NCBI RefSeq assembly: GCF_947502995.1
Contig: NZ_CANNBW010000007.1
Span: 62,001 to 126,000, forward strand
Reading direction: 5' to 3'
From: an uncultured Tenacibaculum sp.
GTDB taxonomy: Bacteria > Bacteroidota > Bacteroidia > Flavobacteriales > Flavobacteriaceae
Length of the DNA: 64,000 nucleotides
The translations under genes were made by a program, and so were the position numbers. Of the stretch, positions 34,559-43,184 are shown piece by piece. Numbering within the stretch: position 1 is the first letter of the stretch; every line of letters begins with the position of its first letter. The notes under the pieces were generated by a model, which did no database searches, was not told the origin of the DNA, and saw only the letters and a list, made by a program, of their open reading frames with translations.

Positions 34559-34589
34559 AAAATCCGCGCTTTTTTGCGCGGATTTTTGT
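34559..34589 (+). terminator. intrinsic terminator after the PfkB kinase gene
   Basis: AAAATCCGCGC pairs with GCGCGGATTTTT around a T-rich loop, immediately after the stop codon. Confidence 0.88.
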
Positions 34590-34621
34590 TTCAAACACAC
34601 AACACAACTTAAAGAAGAATA

Positions 34622-36520
34622 ATGAGTGATTTTTTAAAGCACGAATGTGGTATCGCATTAGTTAGGTTAAAGAAACCGCTTCAATTTTATAAAGAAAAAT
34701 ACGGTACAGCTTTTTACGGTTTAAACAAGTTATACTTGTTAATGGAAAAGCAACATAATCGTGGACAAGATGGTGCTGGTTTAGCTAGTATTAAATACAA
34801 TGTTGAACCAGGAACGAGATATATTAGTAGAATCCGTTCAAACAAAAATCAACCAATTCAAGATATTTTTGGTCAAATCAATAATAGAATCAATGATATT
34901 TTTGAGAAAAACGAAGATAAATTAGATGATGTAGCTTGGCAAGAAGAGAACATGCCATATATCGGAAATCTTTTCTTAGGACACGTTCGTTACGGTACTT
35001 TTGGTGGAAACAGTATCGAAAATGTACATCCATTTTTACGTCAGAGTAATTGGAAACATAAAAATTTAATTGTAGCAGGAAACTTTAACATGACAAACTC
35101 TAAAGAGTTAATGAAAGAGTTAATTACTTTAGGTCAACATCCTAAAGAAGCTACAGATACAGTTACAGTTATGGAAAAGATCGGTCATTTCTTAGAAGAT
35201 GAAGTGGCAGATACTTATAAGAAAGCAAAAGCAGCTGGGTTTAATAAAAGAGAAGCTTCTCCTTTTATTGAAGAGCATTTAAATATTCAAAGAATTTTAA
35301 AACGCTCTTCTAGAAACTGGGATGGTGGTTATGCAATGGCAGGTTTATTAGGTCATGGAGATGCTTTTGTATTAAGAGATCCTTCAGGAATTCGACCAGC
35401 ATTTTGGTATGAAGATGAAGAAGTAGTAGTTGTAGCTTCAGAAAGACCAGTAATTCAAACTACATTTAATGTTCCTATCGATGAAGTAAAGGAATTACCA
35501 AGAGGTAAAGCTTTAATCATTAAGAAAAATGGAAAAACTACAATAGAAAAAGTAATGAAAAAGCGCGAGAAATTATCTTGTTCTTTCGAACGTATTTACT
35601 TTTCTAGAGGTAGTGATGCAGATATTTATCAAGAAAGAAAAAACTTAGGAAAATTTGTGTTTCCTGAAGTTTTAAAGTCTATTAACGATGATATTTCAAA
35701 TTCTGTTTTTACCTACATTCCAAATACAGCAGAAACTTCTTTTTATGGAATGATGGAAGCTGCTGAAGATGTATTAAATCAACAGAAAACTGCTGAGATT
35801 TTAGCAGGTGGAGGAAAACTTTCTGCTCAAAGAGTAACTGAAATTTTATCGGAAAGACCACGTTTTGAAAAAATAGCAATTAAAGATGCTAAATTAAGAA
35901 CGTTTATTACAGATGATAATAGTAGAGATGATTTAGTAGCTCATGTTTACGATGTAACATATGGTGTAGTTAAACCTACAGATAATTTAGTAATCATTGA
36001 TGATAGTATTGTTAGAGGAACAACACTAAAGAAAAGTATTATTAGAATTTTAGATCGTTTATCACCAAAGAAAATTGTTGTTGTTTCTTCTGCGCCACAA
36101 ATTCGCTACCCAGATTGTTATGGTATCGATATGGCTAAAATAGGTGACTTTATTGCTTTTAAGGCTGCTTTAGAATTATTAAAAGAAACAGATCAATATC
36201 ATATTGTTGGTGAAGTTTACGAAAAATGTAAAGCTCAAAGATTAAACGAAGATAAAGACATAATAAACTTTGTAAAAGAAATTTACGCTCCATTTACACA
36301 TGAACAAATTTCAGCAAAAATTGGTGAAATGTTAAAAACGAAAGAAGTAAATGCAGATGTAGAAATTATTTATCAAACAGTAGAAGGTTTACATAATTCT
36401 TGTCCAGATCATAAAGGAGATTGGTATTTCACAGGAGATTACCCAACGCCTGGAGGTCATAGAGTAGTAAATGAAGCATTTATTAATTTCTACGAAGGAA
36501 ATAATAAAAGAGCGTACTAA
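34622..36520 (+). CDS. purF: amidophosphoribosyltransferase, long PurF type
   Basis: 632 residues, against about 470-510 in classical PurF. The glutaminase domain starts at Cys9 (KHECGIAL) after an eight-residue leader that would have to be removed to free the N-terminal nucleophile, as in Bacillus PurF. RGQDGAGL, GHVRYGTFG and ASERPVI support the glutaminase part. The PRTase part has the PRPP loop VIIDDSIVRGTTLKKSI. The extra length is in insertions of the glutaminase half (about 65-105 and 175-215) and in a long C-terminal tail with CPDHKGDWYFTGDYPTPGGH. The reaction is PRPP plus glutamine to phosphoribosylamine, the first step of purine synthesis. Whether this long form is the main PurF or a second paralog cannot be told here. 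Confidence 0.88.
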   Translation: MSDFLKHECGIALVRLKKPLQFYKEKYGTAFYGLNKLYLLMEKQHNRGQDGAGLASIKYNVEPGTRYISRIRSNKNQPIQDIFGQINNRINDIFEKNEDKLDDVAWQEENMPYIGNLFLGHVRYGTFGGNSIENVHPFLRQSNWKHKNLIVAGNFNMTNSKELMKELITLGQHPKEATDTVTVMEKIGHFLEDEVADTYKKAKAAGFNKREASPFIEEHLNIQRILKRSSRNWDGGYAMAGLLGHGDAFVLRDPSGIRPAFWYEDEEVVVVASERPVIQTTFNVPIDEVKELPRGKALIIKKNGKTTIEKVMKKREKLSCSFERIYFSRGSDADIYQERKNLGKFVFPEVLKSINDDISNSVFTYIPNTAETSFYGMMEAAEDVLNQQKTAEILAGGGKLSAQRVTEILSERPRFEKIAIKDAKLRTFITDDNSRDDLVAHVYDVTYGVVKPTDNLVIIDDSIVRGTTLKKSIIRILDRLSPKKIVVVSSAPQIRYPDCYGIDMAKIGDFIAFKAALELLKETDQYHIVGEVYEKCKAQRLNEDKDIINFVKEIYAPFTHEQISAKIGEMLKTKEVNADVEIIYQTVEGLHNSCPDHKGDWYFTGDYPTPGGHRVVNEAFINFYEGNNKRAY

Positions 36521-36540
36521 TTAAAAACGCATTATATTTT

Positions 36541-36572
36541 AAAAAAGACTGCTTTTAAAGCAGTCTTTTTTA
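36541..36572 (+). terminator. intrinsic terminator after the purF-type gene
   Basis: AAAAAGACTGCTT pairs with AAGCAGTCTTTTT, followed by T. Confidence 0.88.
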
Positions 36573-36654
36573 GTTAAAAAGTATTTCTTTCACGAATTAT
36601 AACTCAAATAAATTGTTTTACATTGGCTTACCAAAAAGTTTTAAAAAGAGCCAA

Positions 36655-37590
36655 ATGAGTTTAGAAGAAAAAACAATCGATTATAGACAAGTTTTAGAGA
36701 GTTTGTATAGAACTATAGCATCAGAAGAGAATAAAGGAAGTATTGCTACTTATATTCCCGAATTAGCAAAGGTTGATGCAGATAACTTTGGTGTTTGTTT
36801 CTTGTCTACAAAAAATGAAGAATATGGTGTAGGAAATTGGCAAACAAAATTTTCAATTCAAAGTATTTCAAAAGTTTTGTCGCTAAGTATAGCGTATCAA
36901 ATTTTTGGAGACAAAATTTGGGATGGTGTTGATGTTGAACCTTCTGGAACGCCTTTTAATTCTCTTGTTCAATTAGAATCTGATGCAGGTATACCTAGAA
37001 ATCCTTTCATGAATAGTGGCGCCATGGTTATTTGTGATATGTTGGTGAGTTATTATGAAAACCCTAAAGAAGATTTTTTAGCAGCAGTTAGAGAATTATG
37101 CAGTTCGAGTGAAATTAGATACTCTGAAGCAGTTGCGAAATCTGAAGCTTCTGTTGGTTACAGAAACAAAGCTTTATGTAATTTTATTAAATCTTTCGGA
37201 AATATAGAGAATGAACCTGAAGAAGTATTAGATTTTTATTTTCATATCTGTGCAATTGAAATGAGTTGTCAAGAATTATCAAAAGTATTTATGTTTTTGG
37301 CTAATCCTAATTTTACAACATCAAAAGGAACTAAAGTATTAAGTTTAAGTAAAACTAAAAGAGTAAATGCAATTATGCAAACTTGTGGATTTTACGATGA
37401 ATCTGGTGAATTTTCTTTTCGAGTTGGTTTACCCGGAAAGAGTGGTGTAGGAGGAGGAATTGTAGCAATTTATCCAGATAAATATTGTATTACAGTTTGG
37501 AGTCCGAAATTGAATGAAAAAGGGAACTCATATAGAGGAATGAAATTTTTAGAAGCTTTTACGACGGAAACAGAACAGTCTATATTTTAG
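36655..37590 (+). CDS. glsA: glutaminase (serine-dependent, beta-lactamase fold)
   Basis: 311 residues from ATG 36655; an in-frame TTG at 36613 would add 14 residues with no family support. Motifs: FSIQSISKVL (SxxK, catalytic Ser), PRNPFMNSGAMVIC, SEASVGYRNKAL and the late GLPGKSGVGGGI. Glutaminase A converts glutamine to glutamate and ammonia. It follows the purF-type gene but is separated from it by a terminator. Confidence 0.95.
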   Translation: MSLEEKTIDYRQVLESLYRTIASEENKGSIATYIPELAKVDADNFGVCFLSTKNEEYGVGNWQTKFSIQSISKVLSLSIAYQIFGDKIWDGVDVEPSGTPFNSLVQLESDAGIPRNPFMNSGAMVICDMLVSYYENPKEDFLAAVRELCSSSEIRYSEAVAKSEASVGYRNKALCNFIKSFGNIENEPEEVLDFYFHICAIEMSCQELSKVFMFLANPNFTTSKGTKVLSLSKTKRVNAIMQTCGFYDESGEFSFRVGLPGKSGVGGGIVAIYPDKYCITVWSPKLNEKGNSYRGMKFLEAFTTETEQSIF

Positions 37591-37670
37591 TATAATTACT
37601 GCTTAGCATTGAAATAAAAAAATAAATTTTTGCAATTTTTTAACTTTTTGTTCGACTACAAATAATATTA

Positions 37671-37681
37671 GAAAATGTAAT
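37671..37681 (+). promoter_or_regulatory. GAAAATGTAA site before the Crp-type gene
   Basis: GAAAATGTAA at 37671-37680, 15 bp before the start codon. The same 10-mer occurs at 38379-38388, with inverted partial copies (TTACATTTT) at 38395-38403 and 38402-38410, just before the next gene. It could be a binding site of the Crp-type regulator itself, or chance in AT-rich DNA. Confidence 0.25.
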
Positions 37682-37694
37682 TTTTTTATCAATC

Positions 37695-38393
37695 ATGTCT
37701 TCAAAATTAAAATACTGGTATTTACATAAACATAAGCTTTTTAAAAACTTAAGTTACGAAGAAATAGATGGTTTATGTATTTTAAAACGTTTTAATAAAT
37801 CGAAGAAAAATGAAATTATTCAACTTCCTTATAGTGAAAAAGAACGTGTTTATTTTTTAAAAAAAGGAACAATCAAACTGATTAGTATTTGTGAACAAGG
37901 TCAAGAAACTTTAATTAATGTTTTACAAAAAGGAGATTTGTTCGGAGACTTAAATTTAGAACGTTCAGAGGAAGTTAGTAATTTTTTTAAAGTAGTTTCC
38001 GAAGAAGCAATTATCTGTACATTTTTAAAAGAACGGTTGGAGAATTTAACATTAAAAAAGCCGGATTTTGCACTTAAATATATCAAGTTTATCGGTTTCA
38101 GATATAAAAGTATTCAAAACAATTATCGCAATTTATTATTTAAAGATGCTAAATCACGTTTAGTACTGTTGTTAAATATGCTCATAGAAAAAGAAGAAAT
38201 TACATCTTCATCGTATACTTTACCAAACTACCTTACTCAAAAAGATTATGCTCAATTAATTTGTGCATCTCGTCAAACTATAATTTCCTTATTTAAAGAG
38301 TTGGAAGAAGAAGGTTTTTTAAATTACTCTCAAAAAGAAATTTCTATTCCAGATATCAGTAAAATCAATAAATTTATTGAAAATGTAAAGTAG
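37695..38393 (+). CDS. Crp/Fnr-family transcriptional regulator
   Basis: 232 residues. A cyclic-nucleotide-binding-like beta domain (VYFLKKGTIKLISICEQGQETLINVLQKGDLFGDL, about 55-95) is followed by a long helix and a winged helix with the HTH LTQKDYAQLICASRQTIISLFKELEEEGFL (about 178-207). The Arg-Ser of the cAMP-binding loop is absent, so the ligand is not cAMP in the classical manner. No Fnr-type Cys cluster is present. It lies upstream of the DoxX gene (73-bp gap) and may control it. Confidence 0.9.
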   Translation: MSSKLKYWYLHKHKLFKNLSYEEIDGLCILKRFNKSKKNEIIQLPYSEKERVYFLKKGTIKLISICEQGQETLINVLQKGDLFGDLNLERSEEVSNFFKVVSEEAIICTFLKERLENLTLKKPDFALKYIKFIGFRYKSIQNNYRNLLFKDAKSRLVLLLNMLIEKEEITSSSYTLPNYLTQKDYAQLICASRQTIISLFKELEEEGFLNYSQKEISIPDISKINKFIENVK

Positions 38394-38410
38394 CTTACAT
38401 TTTACATTTT
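38379..38410 (+). repeat. inverted GAAAATGTAA / TTACATTTT repeats before the DoxX gene
   Basis: GAAAATGTAA (38379-38388) overlaps the end of the Crp-type gene and faces TTACATTTT at 38395-38403, with another copy at 38402-38410. The pair can form a 9-bp hairpin without a T run. It is possibly an operator. Confidence 0.3.
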
Positions 38411-38466
38411 AAGGTTTGTCTAAAATTGTACTGTAAAAAAGAAGTAGAATTTTAAACAAACAAAAT

Positions 38467-38865
38467 ATGATTTCTAAAACTACTCTATCGTGGTTACTAC
38501 GGATTTTAATTGCTGTTATTTTTATTCAAACACTGTATTTTAAATTTACAGCACACCCAGATTCAGTTCATATTTTTTCAAGCTTAGGTTTAGAACCTTT
38601 TGGAAGAATAGGACTTGGAATAGCAGAGTTAATCACTTCAATTTTACTTTTAGTACCAAGAACCAAAATTATAGGATTATTACTATCAATAGGAATAATT
38701 TTAGGTGCTGTTTTTTCTCATTTTTTAGTTATAGGAACCAATGTTGAGGGAGATGGAGGAACATTGTTTTGTTTAGCTTTAGTGATTTTATCAGCTTGTA
38801 TTGCATTGTTAATTATATATAAAAAAGAAATTTTAGAATTCTTTAAAAAATTAATCAATAGATAA
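38467..38865 (+). CDS. DoxX-like membrane protein
   Basis: 132 residues with four membrane helices (about 9-24, 50-66, 70-88 and 98-121). The first helix ends FIQTLYFKFTAHPDS and the second has GRIGLGIAELITSILLLVPRTK, both typical of DoxX/DoxD-like proteins. These are thought to serve in quinone or redox-linked membrane processes, without a firm role. It probably depends on the Crp-type regulator upstream. Confidence 0.82.
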   Translation: MISKTTLSWLLRILIAVIFIQTLYFKFTAHPDSVHIFSSLGLEPFGRIGLGIAELITSILLLVPRTKIIGLLLSIGIILGAVFSHFLVIGTNVEGDGGTLFCLALVILSACIALLIIYKKEILEFFKKLINR

Positions 38866-38929
38866 ATTGTTTTGATTCAACTTTTAGATGGGAAATAGTT
38901 AATTATATCTTCAAAGCAATAGTATTGAG

Positions 38930-38962
38930 CCTTTTCTAATTTTTAGAAAAGGTTTTTTTTAT
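38930..38962 (+). terminator. intrinsic terminator after the DoxX gene
   Basis: CCTTTTCTAA pairs with TTAGAAAAGG around a short T loop, followed by eight T. Confidence 0.8.
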
Positions 38963-38982
38963 TCAAAATATGAGCTACATTT

Positions 38983-39978
38983 ATGCTAAACAAAAATAAA
39001 ACTGTGAAATTTTTTAGTTTATCGCTAATATTTTTAGCCTTATTTTCATGTAAAACCAGTGAAAAACAAATTTCAAAAACTATGGAGAAAAAAATTGTTG
39101 TAGCTCATCGTGGAGCGTCAGGATATTTACCAGAACACACAATGGAAGCTAAAGCTATGGCTTACGCAATGCAACCAGATTATATAGAACAAGACTTAGT
39201 GTTAAGTAAAGATGATGTTCCTGTAGTTATTCATGATATTCATTTAGATGAAGTAACCAATGTTGCCGAAGTATTTCCGGATAGAAAACGTGAAGATGGG
39301 CGATTTTATGTAATCGATTTTACTTTTGAAGAAATTCAAAAACTGAATGTTTGCGAGCGATTCGATCATAAAACAGGAAAACAATTCTATCCAAATCGTT
39401 TTCCTAAAGGAAAAGGAAATTTTAGATTGCATTCATTTCAACAAGAAATTGAGTTAATCCAAGGTTTAAATCAAAGTACAGGTAATTATATTGGAATTTA
39501 TCCTGAAATAAAAGATCCAGAATTTCATCACGAAATCGGAAAAGATATTGCAAAAATAACTTTAGAAATTCTTTCAGATTATGGTTATAAAACAAAAGCT
39601 GATAAATGTATTTTTCAGTGTTTCGATGCTAAAGAGTTAGAACGTGTTCGTAAAGATTTAAAATCTGATTTATTCTTAATTCAACTGATAGAGTTTCCTG
39701 AAGAAACAAAAAAACTACAACATTTTGCGACTTATGCAGATGGAATTGGGCCTTGGTATAAACAAATAATTGATAAAAAAGTTGACGAAAAATGGCAATT
39801 CACTTCTTTAGTTGAAGACGCTCATAAATTAGGTTTAAAAGTTCATGCATATACGTTTAGAGCAGATCAATTGGGGGATTTTTCTTCGTTTGAAGAACAT
39901 GTAAATACATTGCTTTTTGAAGCTAATATTGATGGTTGTTTTACAGATTTTCCTGATAAAGTAAAAGCTTTATTATAA
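38983..39978 (+). CDS. glycerophosphodiester phosphodiesterase, lipoprotein
   Basis: 331 residues. Lipoprotein signal LALFSC, then the GDPD TIM-barrel motifs: VVAHRGASGYLPEHTMEA (His-Arg catalytic pair), EQDLVLSKDDVPVVIHD (metal ligands Glu and Asp, catalytic His) and a late KVHAYTFRAD. The closest known type is the periplasmic GlpQ. It hydrolyses glycerophosphodiesters to glycerol-3-phosphate and an alcohol. Its 3' end overlaps the convergent LytTR gene by 6 bp. Confidence 0.93.
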   Translation: MLNKNKTVKFFSLSLIFLALFSCKTSEKQISKTMEKKIVVAHRGASGYLPEHTMEAKAMAYAMQPDYIEQDLVLSKDDVPVVIHDIHLDEVTNVAEVFPDRKREDGRFYVIDFTFEEIQKLNVCERFDHKTGKQFYPNRFPKGKGNFRLHSFQQEIELIQGLNQSTGNYIGIYPEIKDPEFHHEIGKDIAKITLEILSDYGYKTKADKCIFQCFDAKELERVRKDLKSDLFLIQLIEFPEETKKLQHFATYADGIGPWYKQIIDKKVDEKWQFTSLVEDAHKLGLKVHAYTFRADQLGDFSSFEEHVNTLLFEANIDGCFTDFPDKVKALL

Positions 39979-40695
39979 TTCTAATTCTTGTTTAAACTTT
40001 ACAGATTGTCTTCTAGAAACTTCTACTTCGGTAGCATTTATCATAGTGAATTTTAATTTCCCATTAAACCAAGGAGTTACATTTTTAATATGATTTAAAT
40101 TCACAATCTGTTGTCTGTTTACTCTAAAAAAAGCGTTTGTAGGCAATCTACTTTCTATTTTATTTAACGATTTGTAAATCAAAGGTTTTTTGTCTTTGAA
40201 ATATACGCGAGTGTAATTTCCAACAATTTCAAAAAGTGTTATGTCTTGTATGGCTACCATCCAACAATCTTCACCATCTTTCAAGAAAACCTGACTTGTT
40301 AAGGTGAATTGTTTATTAAGGTTTTTCTCTACGTTTTCTTCTACTTCAATTCGATCTATAGTTTTTTGTAATCGATCTTTATTTATTGGCTTTAATAAAT
40401 AATCGAAAGCATTGTATTCAAAAGATTTTATAGCATATTCATCGTAAGCTGTGGTAAAAATTACTTTTGGAATTTCATCTAACATTTCCAATAATTCAAA
40501 TCCATCTTTTTCTGGCATATTAATATCTAGAAATAGAATATCAGGAAAAGTTGTGTTTATCATTTCAAAAGCATCATCAACATTTTCTGCTTCACCAATT
40601 ACTTTAATATGTTGATACTCTTTTAATAAAAGTTGTAATTCTTTTCTAGCCAATCTAGAATCTTCAACAATAATAGCTTTTAATGTAGTTTTCAT
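39973..40695 (-). CDS. LytTR-family response regulator
   Basis: 240 residues. The receiver domain has the phospho-acceptor Asp in ILFLDINMPEKDGFELLE (about residue 57), Thr in FTTAYDEYAIKSF and Lys in LLKPINKDRL. The C-terminal part (FEIVGNYTRVYF, NKIESRLPTNAFFRVNRQQIVNLNHI) is the LytTR DNA-binding domain. Its start overlaps the stop of the sensor kinase gene by 4 bp, so they are translationally coupled. Confidence 0.95.
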   Translation of the reverse strand: MKTTLKAIIVEDSRLARKELQLLLKEYQHIKVIGEAENVDDAFEMINTTFPDILFLDINMPEKDGFELLEMLDEIPKVIFTTAYDEYAIKSFEYNAFDYLLKPINKDRLQKTIDRIEVEENVEKNLNKQFTLTSQVFLKDGEDCWMVAIQDITLFEIVGNYTRVYFKDKKPLIYKSLNKIESRLPTNAFFRVNRQQIVNLNHIKNVTPWFNGKLKFTMINATEVEVSRRQSVKFKQELEL

Positions 40696-41744
40696 AACGG
40701 AAGTTTTACGTGAGCAATTACTTTATCTTCTGTCTCATTTAAATTGAAAGTTGCATTATTTCCGTATAAGATTTGAAGACGATCACTAATATTTTTCAAT
40801 CCGATTTTAGTAGACGATTTTCCTTTTTCAATCTGACCAGTATTAGTTACTTTAATACAAAGGTTTTTACTTTCTTCAAAAATATCGAGTGTTACAATTC
40901 CTCCTTTTTTCTGCTGAGAAATTCCATGTTTAATTGCATTTTCAATTAACATTTGAATAATCATTGGAGGAATTTCTTGAGTTAATAAATTTTGATCTAC
41001 ATTTTCTTTATAAGTCAATCGATCTTCAAACTGAATATAAGAAAGCTCTATAAAATTATTCACCATTTGTAATTCATCTTTAACTTTAATCGTACTATCG
41101 CTACTTTTAGAAAGTGAATATCGAAGCAATTCCGATAAACGAGTAATCATATCTCTAGCTTTTTCTACATCTTCTAACATTAATCCACGAATATTATTTA
41201 AGCTGTTAAACATAAAATGAGGATTAATTTGACCTTTTAAAGTATTTAGTTGAGAGTCTTTTAAAGAACTCTGTAATTGTAAATATTCAATACGTCGTTT
41301 TTTAGAATTTATAATTGTTTTTATGCTGATGTAAAATAAAGCCCAAAAAAGAATGAATAAGAAAATATTGAGAAATGTAGAAACCATCATAATGTGGTTT
41401 TTAGCATCTAAAGCTTTCTCATGAATTAAGTTGTATGCTAAATAAGATAACCCGATTAATGATCCGGCATAAGCTATAGAAGAAGTAAAATAAGCAACAA
41501 CAACTTTTATCGATTCCTTTTTTAAAGTATCTAACGATTCTAAAAAGCTTTTAATATAATTTCTAAATATTGTACTCCAGAAAACTCCGAGAAGAAAGAA
41601 CAATAAAGTCTCAATGAGAATGTATTTTTTTGTCAATCTATCTGAACTGGTAAGATATTTACCATAACCATTTAAAAAGGATGGAATTCCCCAACCAACA
41701 ATTTGTAGAGCCCAGAAAAGTAATTGTTGCGATCTTTTTTGCAT
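40692..41744 (-). CDS. LytS-type sensor histidine kinase
   Basis: 350 residues. Four N-terminal membrane helices are followed by a coiled linker and the His-kinase domain of the LytS/His_kinase family: LKGQINPHFMFNSLNNIRGL with the phospho-acceptor His and PPMIIQMLIENAIKHGI as the N box. GLKNISDRLQILYG is the short G-box region. It should phosphorylate the adjacent LytTR regulator. The signal sensed is unknown. A near-consensus -7 box TACCTTTA lies at 41770-41763. Confidence 0.93.
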   Translation of the reverse strand: MQKRSQQLLFWALQIVGWGIPSFLNGYGKYLTSSDRLTKKYILIETLLFFLLGVFWSTIFRNYIKSFLESLDTLKKESIKVVVAYFTSSIAYAGSLIGLSYLAYNLIHEKALDAKNHIMMVSTFLNIFLFILFWALFYISIKTIINSKKRRIEYLQLQSSLKDSQLNTLKGQINPHFMFNSLNNIRGLMLEDVEKARDMITRLSELLRYSLSKSSDSTIKVKDELQMVNNFIELSYIQFEDRLTYKENVDQNLLTQEIPPMIIQMLIENAIKHGISQQKKGGIVTLDIFEESKNLCIKVTNTGQIEKGKSSTKIGLKNISDRLQILYGNNATFNLNETEDKVIAHVKLPL

Positions 41745-41779
41745 AAGTTTTACTTCTTAAAGTAAAGGTACTATTATAA

Positions 41780-42889
41780 TTAAAAACGTTTTAAAATCCA
41801 GTCTTTTATTACTGTCATTGCATCTTCAGAAAATGTTTCTTCAATAGTAGCATATTCTTGAACACTACCTGTTTTTGCTTTTTGAAATAAATGATTAAAT
41901 CCATCTAACTCAACAAACTCAGCATCTTTATTTTTAGCCTTTTGAAGAGCAGATTTAATACCATTTAAATTTAATTGAGAAATAACTTGTATGTCTTTTG
42001 AACCGTTTAATGCTAAAAATGGACAAGTAATTTTTGATAGATAATTTTTTGGATCTGTTTTAATAAAGTTCAACATCCATTTAGAAGTAAGCATTTTAAT
42101 TTGACCGTCTATCACAGGTTTTGTCAATTGCATTAATATCGGACTACTTGGATTTACTTTCTTTTGTTCAGCTAAAAAAGAATGAATTTCTTTAGCAATA
42201 GTTAAAGAATCTGAAGTTTTTTGTGTTATATCGTACATTTTCGCAGCTAACTTTTCATTAGCATCGATAAAATCAGCAGGTACATTTTGAAGTTCCATAG
42301 CTTTTCTCGATTGCGTTAATAAAATTTCAGCGCCATCAACTCCTGGTCCAGCAAGAGAAACTACAAATGCTAAGTCTTTACTTTGTGAAGCTGTAATTGC
42401 AGCAATTAAAGAACCTTCACTATGACCAATTAACCCAATCTTATTAGTGTCAACAATATTCTTTTTAGTTTTTAAAAAAGCAATAGCTCCTAGAACATCA
42501 TCAGCAAAATCGTGACTCGTTGCTCCTTTAAATTCTCCTTCAGATTCAGCAATTCCACGATCATCAAAACGCAATACAGCAATTCCGTTGTTAGTCAAGT
42601 AATCCGATAATACCAAAAAAGGACGATGATTAAATTGCTTTATTTCGCTATTTCTATTTTGTGGTCCTGATCCAGAAATTAAAATCGCTACTGGTGGATT
42701 TTTTTTGTCTTTTGGTAAAGTTAAAGTTCCAGCCAATTTAAAATCTGCTTTTCCACTTTTAAAAGTTACATTCTCTATTTGATAAGAAAATGGAGCTACA
42801 GGATCTTGAGGTCTTTTTTCTGATTGTCCGAAAATGGAAAGTAAACTAGAAATAAAGAATAAAAAAAGTAATAAAAGTAAACGTATCAT
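41780..42889 (-). CDS. secreted alpha/beta hydrolase
   Basis: 369 residues with a signal peptide (cleavage near IFGQ). The alpha/beta-hydrolase core shows VAILISGSGPQNRN (oxyanion region), VLRFDDRGIAESEG, the nucleophile elbow GLIGHSEGSLIA and a late LDGFNHLFQ with the catalytic His. It is probably an esterase or peptidase of the periplasm. The two-component pair follows 35 bp downstream and may be cotranscribed, but a -7-like box lies between them. Confidence 0.88.
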   Translation of the reverse strand: MIRLLLLLFLFFISSLLSIFGQSEKRPQDPVAPFSYQIENVTFKSGKADFKLAGTLTLPKDKKNPPVAILISGSGPQNRNSEIKQFNHRPFLVLSDYLTNNGIAVLRFDDRGIAESEGEFKGATSHDFADDVLGAIAFLKTKKNIVDTNKIGLIGHSEGSLIAAITASQSKDLAFVVSLAGPGVDGAEILLTQSRKAMELQNVPADFIDANEKLAAKMYDITQKTSDSLTIAKEIHSFLAEQKKVNPSSPILMQLTKPVIDGQIKMLTSKWMLNFIKTDPKNYLSKITCPFLALNGSKDIQVISQLNLNGIKSALQKAKNKDAEFVELDGFNHLFQKAKTGSVQEYATIEETFSEDAMTVIKDWILKRF

Positions 42890-43052
42890 AATCAGTAAAT
42901 TTTTTCAGCTAAACTAAAGATCTTTTATGCTTTTAAAGTTCGAAATATGATAAGTGGTAAAATAGAAATACAAACGGTAAATGTAATAGTGTAAAAACGT
43001 AAACCGCTATAAATAAGGGTTTGAGTGAAATTTTCAACCTGATTTATTCCCT

Positions 43053-43120
43053 TTTAACCCTCAAATTTCCCTCTCACCTATCTTTTTTTTAATAAGAAGA
43101 GTTATTGAAAGTTATTTGTG
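43053..43120 (+). promoter_or_regulatory. promoter with upstream element shared with 679-746
   Basis: TTTAACCC at 43053-43060 begins exactly 60 bp before the -7-like box TATTTGTG (43113-43120, one mismatch to consensus). TTTCCCTCT lies at 43066-43074, and TGGTGT follows the -7 box. The same order and spacing occur before the spondin-like lipoprotein gene. Confidence 0.5.
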
Positions 43121-43184
43121 GTGTTGTTAGTAATTAACGAATAGCAACATTAAAATTTTTAACTACTATTAAACACCTTTTATT

